Assembly: GCA_903825765.1 (NCBI GenBank)
Contig: CAIKBU010000023.1
Span: 1 to 47,485, forward strand
Source of the DNA: an uncultured Actinomycetes bacterium
Lineage (GTDB): Bacteria > Actinomycetota > Acidimicrobiia > Acidimicrobiales > RAAP-2
Direction: 5' to 3'
Length of the DNA stretch: 47,485 nt
The position numbers were made by a program, and so were the translations under genes. Below are positions 8,438 through 16,421 of the stretch, one piece after another (within the stretch, counting starts at the first letter, position 1; each line of letters opens with the position of its first letter). Below the pieces are notes generated by a model. It ran no database searches, was not told where the DNA came from, and saw only the letters and a program-made list of their open reading frames with translations.

Positions 8438-9066
8438 ACCCTAGAAAATCGCTTTTCTACCAGGTAGTGGCCCTGATTCTCCGCGGCATCGCCACGGTGA
8501 TTTCGCGGCCCACGGTACATGGTGAAGCGAACATCCCCGCAACCGGCCCAGTCCTTATTGCACCCACGCACCGTTCCAACGTGGACTTCGCGTTCTCCCT
8601 CTTCATGACAAAGCGCAAGGTGTTTTTTATGGCCAAGGACAGCCTCTTTGGCATTCCGGTCGTAGGAAGAGCAATCATCGCGCTCGGCGCATTCCCCGTC
8701 GCTCGTGGCACCGCCGATCGCGACGCGATGCGGGCCGCTCAGTCGGTGCTCGCCGCTGGACACGCACTCATTCTCTTTCCTGAAGGCACCAGAAAGTACG
8801 GCGCCACGGTCGATGATCTGCTGGATGGCACGATGTTCATCGCCGCACGAGAGCAGGCCACCGTTGTCCCCGTCGGTCTCGCCGGCACCGAGACCTTCGC
8901 GGCAAACCTCAAGCGAGGGAGACTCGCGCGGGTGACAATCGTGATCGGCGAACCAATCACTCCACCGGAAGCGTCTGAACGCGTCTCGCGTTCAGCGGTA
9001 TCGGCCAAAACAGTAGAGCTTCAGAGAAAATTACAGCTGGCGCTGGACGAGGCGCAAGGAAACTAG
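8413..9066 (+). CDS. plsC: 1-acyl-sn-glycerol-3-phosphate acyltransferase (PlsC family)
   Basis: A 217-aa membrane-associated acyltransferase of phospholipid synthesis. The catalytic HxxxxD motif is His53-Asp58 (HRSNVD) and the FPEGTR substrate motif is at 122-127; a hydrophobic N-terminal stretch (about 15-31) would anchor it. The GTG start has GGAG 9-12 nt upstream and overlaps the end of cmk. Its stop interlocks with the glycosyltransferase gene on the other strand in a CTAG. The exact acyl donor and acceptor are inferred from family. Confidence 0.9.
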   Translation: MSRKQLELNPRKSLFYQVVALILRGIATVISRPTVHGEANIPATGPVLIAPTHRSNVDFAFSLFMTKRKVFFMAKDSLFGIPVVGRAIIALGAFPVARGTADRDAMRAAQSVLAAGHALILFPEGTRKYGATVDDLLDGTMFIAAREQATVVPVGLAGTETFAANLKRGRLARVTIVIGEPITPPEASERVSRSAVSAKTVELQRKLQLALDEAQGN

Positions 9067-9881
9067 CGCGACAGGTGGAGTGACCTGGCGCGGAGCCACG
9101 TGCCAAAGACCACGCGGGCGTAGCGGAAGCCGAACAACCAGTTCTTGCCCTTCTTCGTCGTGCCCGAGGCTCGCGGGTGCCACACCGTCGGCACGTCAGC
9201 GGCGCGATAGCCGGCCTTCATGCACAAAATGAGCAACTCAGCCGTTTGGTACTGGTCTTGCACCATGTGGTCAACCACCTTGGCCAGCATCGAAACTCGG
9301 AGGCCTCGGTAGCCCGTCGAGGTGTCGGTGATCTTGGTACCGCACATGCGGTTGACGATGAAGGAGAAGGCACGAACGCCGAGCTTGCGCGTCGCGTCCG
9401 AAGTCTTGTCCTCACCCAAAACGCGGCTGGTCAACACAAAGTCAGCCACATCCTGTTCGAGCGGAGCAAGGATGTTGGGAAGTTCTGCGGGGTCATTTTG
9501 ACCATCAGCATCCAAGGTCAAGCAGTACTTGACGCCGTTCGCGGCGCAGTAGCGGTAGGTGACCTGCAGAGCCACGCCGTGACCAAGGTTCACTGGGAAC
9601 TCGAAAACCTTCACCCCGGGGTAGCGGCGAGCGACTTCGGCGGTCTTGTCGTCGCCGCCGTCAACGACGACAAAGACGGTATACGGCTTGCCGTCAATGG
9701 TGGCGGGCATCTTTTCGAGAACGCCGCCGATGTTGAGCTCTTCCTCGTACGCACAGAGCGAGACCAGAATTTCTTCGGGCACAAAGCCGGGGTAGTCCGC
9801 GTCAAAGCGCGCTTGCGCTTGTTCAATGGCGAACTGGCGTAGGCGGGTATTGCGACGCTTTTCGAGGTCAACGTGAGACAT
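9063..9881 (-). CDS. Family 2 glycosyltransferase (polyprenyl-phosphate/dolichol-phosphate mannosyltransferase-like)
   Basis: A 272-aa soluble GT-A glycosyltransferase. VVVDGGDD (residues 71-78) contacts the nucleotide, and the metal-binding DxD is Asp124-Asp126 in LDADGQ. TDTSTGYRG is the acceptor-loop signature seen in DPM1-like enzymes. No membrane segments are visible. The ATG has CAGGAG upstream on the minus strand, so unlike its neighbours this gene seems to have a normal leader. It lies 120 nt downstream of ispH on the same strand; the gap holds no ORF and no clear terminator. Donor and acceptor sugars cannot be named. Confidence 0.85.
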   Translation of the reverse strand: MSHVDLEKRRNTRLRQFAIEQAQARFDADYPGFVPEEILVSLCAYEEELNIGGVLEKMPATIDGKPYTVFVVVDGGDDKTAEVARRYPGVKVFEFPVNLGHGVALQVTYRYCAANGVKYCLTLDADGQNDPAELPNILAPLEQDVADFVLTSRVLGEDKTSDATRKLGVRAFSFIVNRMCGTKITDTSTGYRGLRVSMLAKVVDHMVQDQYQTAELLILCMKAGYRAADVPTVWHPRASGTTKKGKNWLFGFRYARVVFGTWLRARSLHLSR

Positions 9882-10001
9882 CAGACTCCTGAGGAAAACT
9901 AGAACGAACCGACCGCGGCAACGTCGCGACTCTCCACTGGCGTGGATGGTTCAAAAGACCCACTAAGGCTACCAAACACACGGCAAATATGGGGTATTTA
10001 C

Positions 10002-11033
10002 CTAGTTGGCTGACAGCACTTGGGCGGCCGTGAATTCTCGATCACCTTGCACATCAAAGAGCGACGCCCGTGGCGTACCAATCATGACGTCGAGCAAGGC
10101 ACCAGTGGTTCGGAGCAGTTCGCGAAGCTCCGGTGGTGGAGGAAAGTATTCGTCCTCCACCGTTACGTACACCTCGTGCACGCCTTCAACCGGATTCAAG
10201 AAGCGAAGCACATCTTGTACCAAGGACTCAGGCGCCGACGCACCGGCGGTGACGGCGACGACACCGCTCAAATCAGCAGGGAGTTCATCAACGCCGTTCA
10301 CTCGTAAGACCCGCTCACAGCCCGCCGCCTGCGCTGCCTTGGCCAGGGCGACCGTGTTTGATGAGTTCGCGGAGCCAATCACGACGACGACGTCAGCTTG
10401 CGGGGCCAACGTTCGGAGCGCCCCTTGGCGATTGGTAGTGGCGAAGCACAAGTCACTACGGTTCGGCAGCCAGATATCTGGAAAGACGTCTTGAGCGTAT
10501 TCACGCAAGTGGTGCCACTCGTCCATACTCAAGGTCGTCTGCGAGAGCAGTGCGAAGGGGCCTTCGTGGCCGCGTAGAGCATCAATGTCGTCGGTTGTTT
10601 GGATGAGGTGCACTGAGTCTGGCGCGACGGCCATGGTGCCGACAGCCTCCTCGTGGCCTTCGTGACCCACGTACAACACCGTGTACCCCTTGCGAGCTCG
10701 TACCTTCATCTCGTGGTGCACTTTTGTTACGAGGGGGCAGACGGCGTCAATCACAGTGCCACCGGCCGCCATAGCTCGGGCAATGACGTCGGGGGCCGTG
10801 CCGTGGGCACTCAACATGAGTGGCGCCCCAGCGGGCACGTGCGACACGTCATCAACAAAAATGACGCCAAGCGAAAGGAAGTGGTCAACGACGAAGCGAT
10901 TGTGGACAATTTCGTGGTAGCAGTACACCGGCGGTTCGAATATCCGCGTCATCCAGTCAAGGGCTTTAATGGCCTTCTCCACGCCTGCACAAAACCCTCG
11001 TGGGGCAGCCAGGAGGACACGTTGGACTGTCAT
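10002..11033 (-). CDS. ispH: 4-hydroxy-3-methylbut-2-enyl diphosphate reductase
   Basis: A 343-aa iron-sulfur enzyme of the last step in the MEP isoprenoid pathway, yielding IPP and DMAPP. The three conserved cluster cysteines are Cys15 (RGFCAG), Cys99 (DAVCPLV) and Cys196 (SDLCFATTN), and the proton-relay Glu is in GHEGHEE near 125-129. The length slightly exceeds the usual 310-330 aa. The ATG has TAGGCT 6 nt upstream and no ribosome binding site. It is divergent from the DUF512 gene with only 48 nt between. Confidence 0.97.
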   Translation of the reverse strand: MTVQRVLLAAPRGFCAGVEKAIKALDWMTRIFEPPVYCYHEIVHNRFVVDHFLSLGVIFVDDVSHVPAGAPLMLSAHGTAPDVIARAMAAGGTVIDAVCPLVTKVHHEMKVRARKGYTVLYVGHEGHEEAVGTMAVAPDSVHLIQTTDDIDALRGHEGPFALLSQTTLSMDEWHHLREYAQDVFPDIWLPNRSDLCFATTNRQGALRTLAPQADVVVVIGSANSSNTVALAKAAQAAGCERVLRVNGVDELPADLSGVVAVTAGASAPESLVQDVLRFLNPVEGVHEVYVTVEDEYFPPPPELRELLRTTGALLDVMIGTPRASLFDVQGDREFTAAQVLSAN

Positions 11034-11039
11034 GCCTTC

Positions 11040-11045
11040 AGCCTA
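11040..11045 (-). promoter_or_regulatory. Leaderless -10 element for ispH
   Basis: Minus-strand TAGGCT followed by 6 nt and the ispH ATG at 11033. Confidence 0.5.
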
Positions 11046-11069
11046 GTTTCCCTTTTTGCCGCTACGTCC

Positions 11070-11075
11070 TAGGCT
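11070..11075 (+). promoter_or_regulatory. -10 element for the DUF512 gene
   Basis: TAGGCT followed by 6 nt and GTG 11082. The spacer is GGGGGA, so a short Shine-Dalgarno role is also possible. It is divergent from the ispH element. Confidence 0.45.
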
Positions 11076-11081
11076 GGGGGA

Positions 11082-12458
11082 GTGTCTGGCGCCAAAATTT
11101 CCGCAATCTCACCGTCGTCCCCAGCGGCGGATCGAGGCATCGCGATTGGCGACACCCTGATCTCGGTTAACGGCCAAGAACCTACTGACATCATTGAGTA
11201 CCAGCAGTTAATCGATGGGGCTCGCGTCACGCTCATGCTCCAGCGCGAGGGTGACGCCCTCGCCCGAAAAGTCATTATCGAGAAAGAAGTCGGGCAGCCG
11301 TTGGGACTCTCGATCGATTCGGCAGTTTTTGATCGAATTCGGACCTGTGACAACCACTGTTCGTTCTGCTTTATCTACCAGCTCCCCAAGGGGATGCGTC
11401 GCTCTCTCTACGTAAAGGATGACGATTTTCGCCTGTCGTTCCTCTACGGCAACTACACCACCCTGACTCGGTTTACCGAGTTCGACCTCGAGCGAGTTAT
11501 CGAGGAGAAACTCTCGCCCCTCTACGTTTCGATTCACTCCACGAACCCGGAACTTCGTGCTGACATGCTTCGAAACCCCCGTGGCGCCACGTCACTTCGC
11601 TGGCTTCGAGAACTCCTCAAAGCCGGGGTCGAGGTCCATGCTCAGTTGGTCGTGTGCCCCGGCGTCAATGACGGAGCGGAGCTCGAGCGCACGCTGATCG
11701 ACGTGATGTCGCTCTATCCGGAACTGACGTCAGTTGCCCTGGTGCCCGTCGGGGTTTCAGCGTTTTCGGTGGAATCAACGATGCGTACGCACACGGTCGA
11801 CGAGGCCCGTTCGGTCGTCGCGCTCGCTGATCGTTTCCAGGCGTTATCTCTGGACTTACTTGGCCGAGTCAACGTATTCGCCAGTGACGAGTTCTACCTC
11901 GTGGCTGGTCTCACACCGCCGCCGGCGACGAAATTCGAAAGTCTCGACCAGGCCGAAAACGGCATTGGGCTGGTCGCCGCATTCATGGAGAGTTTCAAGG
12001 GCTCACGACCAATGGACAAACTCGGCACCGGCTTCTTTCAGTCCGTCGACGGAGCACCCGCTTGGGGCTACCGAGCCGATCGTGGGGGCGACGACACCAT
12101 CGTGTCGGGTGACGAAATCATGATTATTTCTGGTGAATACGCCACACCACTGCTCCGCTCGCTCCTCGACGATCACGGCTATCCCGACGTCTCTATTTTG
12201 ACCGTGGTAAATAACTATTTCGGCGGCAACATCAAAGTAGCGGGCCTCATGACCGGCGCGGATATCAGCCACGCACTGCAAACTGTGGGAGACTCGGTAA
12301 CCCTGTTACTTCCGGACGTGTGTCTTTCCGAAGGGCGCTTCCTCGATGGGATGACTCTCGAGGAGCTGCCTCGACGAGTCACCACCGTACGGACGACGGG
12401 TCAAGACTTACGCACAACCCTCGAGCGCATCCGCTCCCAACGATTGGTTCGATCATGA
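11082..12458 (+). CDS. DUF512 / PDZ-containing putative radical SAM protein
   Basis: A 458-aa protein of unknown function. The first 60 residues form a PDZ-like domain (SPAADRGIAIGDTLISVNG). A radical-SAM-like CxxxCxxC follows at Cys89, Cys93, Cys96 (CDNHCSFC), then a long TIM-barrel-like region and the C-terminal DUF512 part ending with GGNIKVAGLMTGAD. Family members (TIGR03279-like) are predicted iron-sulfur oxidoreductases without a proven reaction. It is coupled to der by a 4-nt ATGA overlap, an association I recall also from Firmicutes, hinting at a ribosome- or GTPase-related role (inference). Confidence 0.85.
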   Translation: MSGAKISAISPSSPAADRGIAIGDTLISVNGQEPTDIIEYQQLIDGARVTLMLQREGDALARKVIIEKEVGQPLGLSIDSAVFDRIRTCDNHCSFCFIYQLPKGMRRSLYVKDDDFRLSFLYGNYTTLTRFTEFDLERVIEEKLSPLYVSIHSTNPELRADMLRNPRGATSLRWLRELLKAGVEVHAQLVVCPGVNDGAELERTLIDVMSLYPELTSVALVPVGVSAFSVESTMRTHTVDEARSVVALADRFQALSLDLLGRVNVFASDEFYLVAGLTPPPATKFESLDQAENGIGLVAAFMESFKGSRPMDKLGTGFFQSVDGAPAWGYRADRGGDDTIVSGDEIMIISGEYATPLLRSLLDDHGYPDVSILTVVNNYFGGNIKVAGLMTGADISHALQTVGDSVTLLLPDVCLSEGRFLDGMTLEELPRRVTTVRTTGQDLRTTLERIRSQRLVRS

Positions 12459-13750
12459 AGAAGCCTCAAGTAGTCGTCGTAGGGCGGCCCAACGTTGGTA
12501 AAAGCTCGCTCGTTAACCGCCTGGCCGCTCGCCGTATCGCCGTCGTTGAAGAACACCGTGGCGTCACACGCGACCGCAAATCGGTCGAGGTCGAATGGAC
12601 CGGCACGTCCTTTGACGTGATTGACACCGGTGGCTGGCTCGAAGCCGGTAGCGACCTCGAAAATAAAGTCTCTAAGCAGGCCGACCTCGCTCTCGCCGAA
12701 GCCGACCTCGTGTTGCTGGTTGTCGACGTCACCACCGGCATGGTCGACGAGGACACCCACGCCGCCCGGTGGGCCCTACGCAGTGGTCGTCCGGTGATGT
12801 TGGTGGTTAACAAAGTTGACGACACCTTGCACGAAGCCAGTTCGTGGGAGTTTCTCTCCCTTGGTGCCGGCGACCCTTTTTGTGTCAGTGCGCTCCACGG
12901 ACGCGGTGCCGGCGACCTACTCGACGCCATAGTTGAACGTATCGCGAACACTGACCAACTCGCCCCCGGCGACGACATGAGTGAGGACGGGGCCCTGCGC
13001 GTGGCACTCGTTGGTCGACCCAACGTCGGGAAGTCGACGTTGTTCAACCAACTCATCGGCGAAGAGCGTTCCGTCGTGCACGACATGCCCGGCACCACGC
13101 GAGATGCCATTGACACGTTGGTACAGACCGAACACGGGTTGATTCGCTTCATCGACACCGCCGGTATGCGTCGGCGTGCCAAGACCGAAGCTGGTCTCGA
13201 AACCTACGCCGTCCTGCGCTCCCTCGACGCGCTCGACCGCGCCGACATCGCCGTGTTGGTCATTGACGCCACCGTCGGGGCCACGGGACAAGACCAACGG
13301 CTGGCCGAACGGATCAGTGCCGCTGGTTGTCCATCAATCGTGGTGCTCAACAAGTGGGAACTCATCCCCGTGGAGGAGCGCGACAGCGTGCTCGCCACCG
13401 TCGGTGACAAACTCGCCTTCCTCGGTGACGCACCGGTCCTAAAAACCACCGCCACCTCGGGGAAGGGCGTCCACAAGATCCTCCCGGCACTCTCTATCGC
13501 GGCCGAAGACTACGTCAAGCGTGTGCCGACTGGGGCTCTGAATCGCGCCATTCGCGACTTGCAGATGAAGCAACCAGCACCAGCGGGCAAGATTCGCTAT
13601 GCCGTGCAGGGTGCCTCCGAGCCACCAACGTTCACCTTGTTTATCTCGGGTCGGCTGCCCACAACGTACCTTCGCTACGTCGAGCGCTCGCTGCGTGAAC
13701 GTTTCGAACTGGGTTCAACGCCCATTCGCGTTCGGGTGCGCACTGAATAG
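12455..13750 (+). CDS. der: Ribosome biogenesis GTPase Der (EngA)
   Basis: A 431-aa protein with two tandem GTPase domains and a C-terminal KH-like domain; it acts in 50S subunit maturation. Both P-loops are GRPNVGKS (residues 10-17 and about 186-193). Switch motifs DTGG and DTAG and specificity motifs NKVD and NKWE are intact in both domains. ATG 12455 overlaps the DUF512 stop; the frame runs open upstream to 12320 only as an overprint. It is followed by a 60-aa zinc-ribbon protein overlapping by one base. Confidence 0.97.
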   Translation: MKKPQVVVVGRPNVGKSSLVNRLAARRIAVVEEHRGVTRDRKSVEVEWTGTSFDVIDTGGWLEAGSDLENKVSKQADLALAEADLVLLVVDVTTGMVDEDTHAARWALRSGRPVMLVVNKVDDTLHEASSWEFLSLGAGDPFCVSALHGRGAGDLLDAIVERIANTDQLAPGDDMSEDGALRVALVGRPNVGKSTLFNQLIGEERSVVHDMPGTTRDAIDTLVQTEHGLIRFIDTAGMRRRAKTEAGLETYAVLRSLDALDRADIAVLVIDATVGATGQDQRLAERISAAGCPSIVVLNKWELIPVEERDSVLATVGDKLAFLGDAPVLKTTATSGKGVHKILPALSIAAEDYVKRVPTGALNRAIRDLQMKQPAPAGKIRYAVQGASEPPTFTLFISGRLPTTYLRYVERSLRERFELGSTPIRVRVRTE

Positions 13751-13932
13751 TGGCGCAGTGGTGCGAGACGTGTGACCGCTCTGTGGAGGGGTCGACCTGC
13801 GAAGTGTGTGGCGCAACTTTAGGTGACACCCCGCGTGAACCACTCCCAAAAAAATGGGTGTTCTTCATCGCGGTCACCATTATCTACTTGATCTACCGCA
13901 TCTACCAGCTCATTACCTGGCTCGCGCACTAG
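13750..13932 (+). CDS. Small zinc-ribbon protein with C-terminal membrane segment
   Basis: A 60-aa protein I do not recognise. Two cysteine pairs, CETC (residues 5-8) and CEVC (17-20), form a zinc-ribbon-like knuckle, followed by a basic linker and a hydrophobic segment (about 37-57) of the tail-anchored type. The GTG start shares one base with the der stop, so translation is probably coupled to der. The stop interlocks with trpD in a CTAG. Function is unknown; the context suggests something expressed with der. Confidence 0.72.
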   Translation: MAQWCETCDRSVEGSTCEVCGATLGDTPREPLPKKWVFFIAVTIIYLIYRIYQLITWLAH

Positions 13933-14948
13933 GCGCTCGTTATCGCCACGGCACGCTCAAGTGCGCTTCGCGCACGCCCCGATAGCACGGCCTCGCGGGC
14001 GTGGGCGAAACCCTCCTCGAGTGTTTCGCTATGACGAGCGGCCACCAGGGCTAGTCCCGCATTCGCGCACACCACGTCAAAGACCGCGCCCTGCTCACCG
14101 TCGAGAAACCGTCGAACGAGCGCAGCGTTCGCCGCGACGTCGCCTCCGACGAGTGCGGCGACGTCGTGGCGCAGGCCGAGTCGGGAGCCAGCGTCAAGGA
14201 CTTCGTCGCTCACCCGGTCACCGTCGACGGTAATGACGGTTGTCTTTGTGCCCAGGCTGAGTTCGTCGAGGCCGTCATCACCGCGGACCAACAGCGCACG
14301 GTCGATGCCGCGAGCCTGGAGAACACTGGCCATCGACGTCATGAGGGGAGCATGCGCGACGCCGATGAGAGTGCGACGCACTTTCGCCGGGTTCGCGAGC
14401 GGCCCCAGTACGTTGAACACGGTGCGAAAACCCAAGGCGCGGCGGATTGGCGCGAGTGCAACTAACGCGGGGTGAAACACCGGTGCGAAGTAGAAACCAA
14501 AGTTGGCTTCTTCGATCGATCGACGAACCGTGTCGCCATCAACTGACAGGGTGAGCCCGAGCGCTTCGAGAACATCGGCGCTGCCCACCGACGACGTTGC
14601 CGAACGGTTTCCGTGCTTCGCGACTGGTACGCCGACGCCAGCCACGGCCAACGAGGCCATAGTGGAAATATTGACTGAGTGCAGTTGGTCGCCGCCAGTC
14701 CCGACGATGTCAACACAACGCTCACTCACTGGGGCGGTGGCAACTTCGTGCATCATCGCGTCGACGAAACCAGTCATTTCGTCAATTGATTCACCCTTGG
14801 CCGTGAGCGCGGTCAAAAAACTGGCAATCAGGGGACCGTCGACGCCGCCCTCGAAGATCTCGAGGAGGGCATTGGTCGCCTGTTCGCGCGAGAGATCCTC
14901 GCCACGTACCAACATCGGCAAGTAGATACGGGGAAAGTTGGTTGACAT
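13929..14948 (-). CDS. trpD: Anthranilate phosphoribosyltransferase
   Basis: A 339-aa enzyme transferring phosphoribose from PRPP to anthranilate, the second committed step of tryptophan synthesis. The PRPP motif VDIVGTGGD, NISTMAS, the KHGNRSATSSVGSADVLE block and LGPLANPA are all visible. The ATG has GAAAGG (minus strand, 14955-14960) 6 nt upstream, so this gene is leadered. A TATTGT hexamer at 14973-14978 (minus) is a plausible -10. It is divergent from trpC; trpE and trpG are not in the window. Confidence 0.96.
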   Translation of the reverse strand: MSTNFPRIYLPMLVRGEDLSREQATNALLEIFEGGVDGPLIASFLTALTAKGESIDEMTGFVDAMMHEVATAPVSERCVDIVGTGGDQLHSVNISTMASLAVAGVGVPVAKHGNRSATSSVGSADVLEALGLTLSVDGDTVRRSIEEANFGFYFAPVFHPALVALAPIRRALGFRTVFNVLGPLANPAKVRRTLIGVAHAPLMTSMASVLQARGIDRALLVRGDDGLDELSLGTKTTVITVDGDRVSDEVLDAGSRLGLRHDVAALVGGDVAANAALVRRFLDGEQGAVFDVVCANAGLALVAARHSETLEEGFAHAREAVLSGRARSALERAVAITSA

Positions 14949-14994
14949 CGAATCCCTTTCGGATGAGTAAGCACAATACTCTTGGCAACAACAC

Positions 14995-15000
14995 TAAGGT
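14995..15000 (+). promoter_or_regulatory. Leaderless -10 element for trpC
   Basis: TAAGGT followed by 6 nt and GTG 15007. No ribosome binding site intervenes, and no leader peptide or attenuator can fit here. Confidence 0.5.
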
Positions 15001-15006
15001 TTTTAC

Positions 15007-15795
15007 GTGGCGACCACGTATCTCGACGACATTGGTGCAGCGCACCGCGCCAGAGCAGCCGCCGATACTCGCGACTGGCGCGACCGTTCGGTGATGCTTC
15101 GATCGGGACCCACGTTCCTCGAAGCACTCGCACCTTCATCGTCACCGTTCGTAAAAGTCATCGCCGAAATAAAGCGAAAGAGCCCCTCCAAGGGTTGGCT
15201 GGCGGCGGACGTCGACACGCTCAGACTGGCCACTTTGTATGAAGAGGCCGGCGCAAGTGCGGTCTCCGTTCTCACCGATCAACTGCACTTTGGCGCCCGC
15301 CCCGATGATTTATCTGTGGCAAGTGCTGCACTTTCGATTCCCACGCTGCGCAAGGACTTCACCGTCTGTGAGAACGATGTGCTGGACGCCGCGGAGCAGG
15401 GTGCGGCCGCTATTTTGCTCATCGTTGCCTTGCTCACCGACGACGAACTTCGCCGTTTTCACGATCTCGCCACCTCGCTTCACCTCGACGTGCTCGTCGA
15501 AATCCACGACGAAACAGAGGCGACTCGGGCGGTTGCGTGCGGTGCGCGCATCATTGGGGTCAATCAGCGCAACCTGACCACCTTCGCCGTTGACCCGACT
15601 CACGCGGCGAGCGTTGCACGCTCCCTACCGCGCGACGTTATTCGGGTGGCGGAGTCTGGCCTGCGCACCACCGCCGACGTGGTCGACGCCGCCGCAGCCG
15701 GTTTTCACGCAGTCTTGGTGGGGGAGACCTTCGTCACCACCGACAACCCGCGCGACCTGGTGCACTCCTTTGCTTCGGTGCCACTCGGTCTATGA
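15007..15795 (+). CDS. trpC: Indole-3-glycerol phosphate synthase
   Basis: A 262-aa TIM-barrel enzyme converting CdRP to indole-3-glycerol phosphate. The catalytic-lysine motif AEIKRKSPSKG, the LRKDFTV strand, and the IGVNQRNLTTF and VAESGL phosphate-binding strands are present. It heads trpC-trpF-trpB-trpA, all joined by 4-nt ATGA overlaps. The GTG start, with -10-like TAAGGT 6 nt upstream, suggests a leaderless operon mRNA and therefore no classical attenuation upstream. Confidence 0.96.
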   Translation: MATTYLDDIGAAHRARAAADTRDWRDRSVMLRSGPTFLEALAPSSSPFVKVIAEIKRKSPSKGWLAADVDTLRLATLYEEAGASAVSVLTDQLHFGARPDDLSVASAALSIPTLRKDFTVCENDVLDAAEQGAAAILLIVALLTDDELRRFHDLATSLHLDVLVEIHDETEATRAVACGARIIGVNQRNLTTFAVDPTHAASVARSLPRDVIRVAESGLRTTADVVDAAAAGFHAVLVGETFVTTDNPRDLVHSFASVPLGL

Positions 15796-16421
15796 CCGTT
15801 CGTGAGCAGTGGATCAAGATTTGTGGTGTGACCACGTCGCACGATGCGGCGTTGGTTGTCGACGCTGGCGCCGATGCACTCGGCCTAATCTTTGCTCCTC
15901 GGTCGCCGCGCTTCGTTCAGAATGAAAACGTCGCGGGCATTCTTTCAGCGGGAACATCACTCTCGTGTGTTGGGGTATTTAAAGACCGAAGTGAGTTCGA
16001 AATACTCGATGTTGTTGATACCTGGAGCCTTCGGGCGGTGCAGTTGCACGACGAGCCGTCGTCAGCACTGCTCATGGAGCTTCGTTCTCGCGACCTCACG
16101 GTTGTCGGCGCCATAGCGGCCAACGCGCTCACTGACGCGTACGACGAGTCGAGATACGACGCACTCCTCGTGGACGCCGCTACCCCTGGTTCGGGTGAGC
16201 GCTTCGAGTGGGCCTCCTTTCAACCACGGTTGCTCTCGGTGCCACTACTCGTAGCGGGGGGACTTACGCCCGAGAATGTCGCGGACTGTATTGGCACCCT
16301 GCAGCCGTCGGGCGTCGACGTCGCGAGTGGCACGGAGCAGAGCCCAGGCGTCAAAGACCCGATAAAAGTCGCTAAGTTCATATCCCAAGCGCGCAATGCG
16401 TGGACACGAGGAGACGCATGA
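15792..16421 (+). CDS. trpF: Phosphoribosylanthranilate isomerase
   Basis: A 209-aa TIM-barrel isomerase of tryptophan synthesis. The catalytic cysteine motif is KICGVT near the N-terminus; GADALGLIFAPRSPR, VQLHDE and the VAGGLTPENV phosphate site follow. Actinobacteria often lack trpF and use the bifunctional PriA instead, so a dedicated TrpF is a useful lineage marker. It overlaps trpC and trpB by 4 nt each. Confidence 0.94.
   Translation: MTVREQWIKICGVTTSHDAALVVDAGADALGLIFAPRSPRFVQNENVAGILSAGTSLSCVGVFKDRSEFEILDVVDTWSLRAVQLHDEPSSALLMELRSRDLTVVGAIAANALTDAYDESRYDALLVDAATPGSGERFEWASFQPRLLSVPLLVAGGLTPENVADCIGTLQPSGVDVASGTEQSPGVKDPIKVAKFISQARNAWTRGDA

Noticed and set aside
9177-9842. Plus-strand 221-aa open frame opposite the GT2 gene
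   Set aside because: The minus-strand frame has clear GT2 motifs, so this is a shadow.
9882-10001. Possible terminator hairpin between ispH and the GT2 gene
   Set aside because: TGGTTC-AAAA-GACCCA can pair imperfectly (one mismatch in six) but has no following T-run on the minus strand; too weak to annotate.
12466-13182. Minus-strand 238-aa open frame opposite der
   Set aside because: Antisense to a fully conserved gene, Ser/Arg/Thr-rich low-complexity translation, no start signal.
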